Positions 61,312-64,000 of a stretch of 64,000 nucleotides of DNA are shown here, one piece after another. Position 1 is the first letter of the stretch. The number at the start of each line of letters is the position of its first letter. A program made the position numbers and the translations under genes. Source of the DNA: NIOZ-UU13 sp035528395 (GTDB lineage Bacteria; Planctomycetota; Phycisphaerae; Sedimentisphaerales; Anaerobacaceae). The notes under the pieces are model-generated. The model did not search any database. It was not told the origin of the DNA and saw nothing but the letters and a program-made list of their open reading frames with translations. The stretch spans positions 19,450 through 83,449 of the forward strand of contig DATKYR010000167.1 of the NCBI GenBank assembly GCA_035528395.1, given 5' to 3'.

Positions 61312-61352
61312 TTATTAGTAGTCAATCGCTCTAATCCATTGAGCTACGGTGC
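61312..61352 (-). pseudogene. 5' half of a tRNA, probably tRNA-Arg(UCU)
   Basis: The minus strand reads GCACCGTAGCTCAATGGATT, AGAGC, GATTGACTACTAAT: acceptor 5' strand, D arm and anticodon stem/loop of a tRNA-Arg-like gene, but with TACT where TTCT is expected. The second half is missing and is replaced by a terminator. It starts 4 bases after the P63C stop codon. Confidence 0.6.
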
Positions 61353-61356
61353 AACT

Positions 61357-62280
61357 TTACTTTACTTTTGCTTGTTTTTGTTGTGCCTGTCTTTCTCCGT
61401 ATTCGATTAAAGGAAAATTGCCATACTTAGGCAAGGCACGATTTATCATACGCTTGAAATCATCCCATCTGGCAGATGCTTTCATAAGAGTAATTACTGA
61501 AGCCAAGTGCTCTCTTAATCGTGGGTGTCCGAAATCACGGGTAAGCCATCGATGGTGGTGGTGTTTGCGTGTTCCCTTTTGTGTTTTAGGGTTCAATTGT
61601 TTTAGTTCGTCCAGTACACCAGGGGCAAGACGCTCATATACTAAATCATTTGTGAGTTTTCCCACAAGCGCAGGTCTTTTTATTGATGTATAAGAATATC
61701 TCCAGTTTCGTAACCGAAATAATTGCCTGTAAAATTCATCGGGAAATGTTTTTGTCCACTTCATTAACTCCTTAGCGATATATTGTTCAAGAATTTTATG
61801 AAGCGCATCTCTTGCCCTTGCATCTTGATAGCCAGTGGCTTCATCAACTAAAGCTGCTATACCTACCATCGCAAAGCCTCTTATTAAAATTCGGCATTGC
61901 TCGGCAATGTGAAGCTGGTTTTTTAGTAGGACGTCTACGTCACCTGCTTCCAAAAAGACGTTACATACTTGAGGCAATAATTCGGCTTTGTAGCCTATGG
62001 CTTCGCCTCCTTGTTTGGTTTTGAATATGATGGGCTTTGAATTATCCTTTAACTCTTTTGAAACAAAAGGTTTAAGGTTTCTTGCAGTAAGGAAAACCGG
62101 CGTTTTGAATTCATCATCATATTTTCGTCCACCCTTGGCCTTGCCTTTGCGTCCTATGGCTTGGATAAACCCGATTCGAGACAGTACCCTTGTCCCATCT
62201 TCTAAAACTGCGCACGGAATCTCTGCGTCACCGATTTTTAATACACCGTCGTACATGGCTTGTGGTATGTTTTTTCCCAT
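61357..62280 (-). CDS. P63C-domain protein (passenger gene)
   Basis: The 307-residue protein shows the phage P63C-domain layout: AEIPCAVLEDGTRVLSRIGFIQAIGRKGKAKG...VFLTARNLKPFV...ALVDEATGYQDARARDALHKILEQYIAKELMKWTKTFPDEFYRQLFRLRNW...RLAPGVLDELKQLNPKTQKGTRKHHHHRWLT. The DEATGYQ...ALHKILEQYI segment is shared by KilA/BRO-like phage proteins. The function is unknown. AGGAG precedes the ATG. It lies 24 bases after the truncated transposase in the same operon. Confidence 0.85.
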   Translation of the reverse strand: MGKNIPQAMYDGVLKIGDAEIPCAVLEDGTRVLSRIGFIQAIGRKGKAKGGRKYDDEFKTPVFLTARNLKPFVSKELKDNSKPIIFKTKQGGEAIGYKAELLPQVCNVFLEAGDVDVLLKNQLHIAEQCRILIRGFAMVGIAALVDEATGYQDARARDALHKILEQYIAKELMKWTKTFPDEFYRQLFRLRNWRYSYTSIKRPALVGKLTNDLVYERLAPGVLDELKQLNPKTQKGTRKHHHHRWLTRDFGHPRLREHLASVITLMKASARWDDFKRMINRALPKYGNFPLIEYGERQAQQKQAKVK

Positions 62281-62304
62281 TTTACGTTACTCCTAATCCT
62301 TTTC

Positions 62305-62904
62305 TTAATCAACCGTTTCCCTAACTAACTGAGATTGTTTTTTAAAGTTAAGCTGGTCTTTTTTAAAGACCTTTGCTTTAACTTTTCCGTGGCGTTCTCT
62401 CATGCCGACGACAGGTGTTTTATTTGTGCCACGACCCCTCTTAAAGTTCTTACCGTCCATGAGTTGTTTCTGTGTTTTTCGTGGTCTTTTGGTGCCGATA
62501 TAAGTTTCGTCCATCTCGATAAGCCCTTGCAAGATACCTCTTTGTTCTGGTTCAAACATAGCTTCACGGATTTTCATAGAGATGCGCCAAGCTGTGTTTC
62601 GATGGACTCTGAGATGCCGGCCTAATTGTCTGGAAGATATACCTTTTTTGGCGTTAAGTATAAGATAAACAGCCAGAAACCATTTTTGTATAGGTAAATG
62701 GGTTTTATGAAAGATTGTACCAACAGTAACACTAAAGCTCGTATTGCAATTATTGCAATGGTATCGGTGTTCTTTTGGCAAAGGCGTTTGATTGACAGAT
62801 TTGCAATATGGACAACGTGGCTTGCTTTGCCAGCGAACTTGCTCAAGATTCTCAATACTGTCTTGTTGTGTTGGAAAAAGCTCAAATATTCTGATAATAT
62901 CCAT
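62305..62904 (-). CDS. IS1595-family transposase, C-terminally truncated
   Basis: The N-terminal zinc ribbon (CPYC...HYHCNNCNTSFSVTVGTIFHKTHLPIQKW), a helix-turn-helix (GISSRQLGRHLRVHRNTAW) and the first catalytic Asp (GLIEMDETYIG) are present. The protein stops at residue 199 (LVRETVD), where full-length members continue for another 90-110 residues with the second Asp and third acidic/His residue. It is therefore probably inactive for catalysis. AAAGGA precedes the ATG. Confidence 0.85.
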   Translation of the reverse strand: MDIIRIFELFPTQQDSIENLEQVRWQSKPRCPYCKSVNQTPLPKEHRYHCNNCNTSFSVTVGTIFHKTHLPIQKWFLAVYLILNAKKGISSRQLGRHLRVHRNTAWRISMKIREAMFEPEQRGILQGLIEMDETYIGTKRPRKTQKQLMDGKNFKRGRGTNKTPVVGMRERHGKVKAKVFKKDQLNFKKQSQLVRETVD

Positions 62905-63123
62905 TGTTCTTATCCTTTAATATTCTACCATTAGCTATGTAAACTATTATAATTATAGCACAAACTAAGATATTGTAAAGAGAAAAATAAATAAATAATG
63001 AAAAATATTCTACCTGTAAGTGGGACATTCCGAATATTTTTAATCAGCCACAAAACCGTGGGAAATCAAGCAAACTTTTGCTATAATAAGTCGTAGTTGA
63101 TACTTGAATAGACAATTAAAAGA

Positions 63124-63966
63124 GTGGGTCTGGCGACCGCTCCCGCTGCTTCGCTTTTGCGAAGCAAAACGGCGGGGGCCGGCGTCCCGGATTTGATTGC
63201 CGAACTGACCGTTGTGATACCGTATAATGATATCGATGCTGTGGAAACTGCCTTCCAGAAACACAAAGGGAAAATCGCAGCAGTTTTAGTCGAGCCTGTA
63301 GCTGCAAATATGGGCGTGGTGCCGCCAATCGATGGCTACCTCGAGGCGCTTCGCAATTTATGCGACCAGGAAGATGTCCTTTTGATATTTGACGAGGTGA
63401 TAACCGGCTTTCGTATTGCCTATGGCGGGGCGCAGGAGCTTTTTGGCATAAAAGCAGATATTACCTGTCTGGGCAAAATCATAGGAGGGGGCCTGCCTCT
63501 GGCGGCGTTAGGGGCCGGAGCTGATATTATGGATATGCTTTCCCCTGCAGGTCCGGTCTATCAGGCAGGGACACTTAGCGGCAACCCAATCGCAACCGCA
63601 GCAGCTAACGCAACGCTGGATATACTCGAAAAAGGTGATTGCTACGAGCAGCTCGAAGCCACTTCCGCACTGCTGGAAGCCGGTTTGAATGACGCCGCCA
63701 AAGATGCCGGTGTACCTGTTACAATCAATCGTGTGGGCTCGATTATGAGCTGCTTCTTTACCGAAGGTAAAGTAAGGAATTTCACCGATGTTCAGTCAAC
63801 CGATATAAAACAATTTAAGCGATTCTTCGCAGAAATGCTAAGGCAAGGCATTTATCTTGCCCCAAGCGCCTATGAGGCAATGTTTGTCTCATTAGCTCAT
63901 ACAAAACAGGACATCGAAAAGACCATCAAAGCTGCGCAAAACGCCTTTCACAAAATAACAAACTGA
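63124..63966 (+). pseudogene. hemL: Glutamate-1-semialdehyde aminotransferase, 5'-truncated
   Basis: The 280-residue frame matches the C-terminal two thirds of HemL: VLVEPVAANMGVVPP, LIFDEVITGFRIAYGGAQ, CLGKIIGGGLPLAA with the PLP Lys, and the C-terminal small domain. About 150-190 N-terminal residues are missing; an in-frame TAG at 63109-63111 closes the frame upstream. Near the break, a GCTTCGC/GCGAAGC hairpin encodes residues (LLRSKT) not in the family. The transposon lies 84 bases upstream of the break, so it is not the direct cause. It could still be expressed as a fragment. Confidence 0.8.
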
Positions 63967-64000
63967 TTCCATCCCCAAGGGACGCTTCTCCGAAGACGAA

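Larger units (their letters stand above)
61006..63040. mobile_element. IS1595-like element with 23-bp inverted ends and 8-bp target duplication
   Basis: The element proper spans 61014-63032. Its ends both begin CGGAATGTCC and match at 19 of 23 positions (61014-61036 and 63010-63032). Direct repeats AATATTTT flank it exactly (61006-61013 and 63033-63040), the 8-bp duplication typical of IS1595. It carries a truncated transposase, a P63C gene, a tRNA-Arg fragment and a small hydrophobic peptide gene, all minus strand. Its AT content is higher than that of the neighbours. Confidence 0.88.

Noticed and set aside
1..64000. Complete tRNA or rRNA genes
   Set aside because: No full cloverleaf with T-arm GGTTCRANNC was found; only the half tRNA inside the transposon.

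Overview
The window looks like chromosome from a Planctomycetota bacterium of the Phycisphaerae / Sedimentisphaerales type, possibly a metagenome contig. This is inferred, not proven. The signs are a run of pseudopilin paralogues starting GFTLIELLVVIAIIALLMAILMPAL and ending in an N-R-H-x-G...ARKVGLKELWTLKWH-like tail, many large proteins of unknown function with a single N-terminal membrane segment, weak Shine-Dalgarno use and moderate GC. Most of the window is core housekeeping DNA. Small accessory genes and repeats are wedged between operon partners.

Layout. 1-2 kb: two unrecognised proteins. 2-3 kb: gene-poor repeat region ending in a strong sigma-54-type promoter for dnaK (3-4.9 kb). 5-7 kb: amino-acid permease fused to a PTS EIIA domain. 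7-13.4 kb: mnmE, yidC and a phosphoesterase on the minus strand, then lptB and def. 13.4-16.6 kb: a NYN nuclease gene with a 3' hairpin sits between def and fmt-rsmB. 16.6-18.5 kb: possible oriC and dnaA. 18.5-23 kb: secreted creatininase-like protein, zinc-ribbon rhomboid protease, TPR protein. 23-29 kb: nadK, dxs, ispA and miaA, interrupted by an AP2-domain gene and a small membrane protein. 29-30.6 kb: nrdR plus a second ATP-cone protein behind tandem NrdR boxes. 30.7-36.4 kb: a tiny minus-strand transcription unit, a parvulin isomerase, a thymidylate-synthase-like protein, ribE, pdxA, rsmA. 36.5-42 kb: six tandem pseudopilin genes behind one promoter. 42-49.5 kb: fumarate hydratase alpha, a beta-propeller protein, an S55 peptidase, a TPR protein, rluD. 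49.5-51 kb: two toxin-antitoxin modules (the HEPN gene is frameshifted) beside trkA-trkH. 53.9-61 kb: recG, pcm, a DUF3800 protein, a TauE/SafE permease, a lipoprotein, nadB. 61-63 kb: an intact-ended IS1595-like element with an 8-bp target duplication, a truncated transposase, a P63C gene, a tRNA-Arg fragment and a likely 21-residue hydrophobic peptide gene. 63.1-64 kb: a 5'-truncated hemL.

The most striking pattern is a dispersed family of degenerate repeats with a 7-bp period (21 bp = 7 codons). They fill intergenic spaces, supply start regions and stop codons, and lie in frame inside mnmE, fumA, dnaA, rsmB, a TPR gene and the signal peptide of an S55 peptidase. They resemble in period the heptanucleotide STRR repeats of cyanobacteria, but are word-variable and tolerated inside core proteins. 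Other repeats are GTCAT...ATGAC palindromic elements (one in frame in yidC), a pair of TCCCGYACC-ended inverted-repeat elements (in rsmB and upstream of dnaA), and an array built on AAACAAACCCAATTC.
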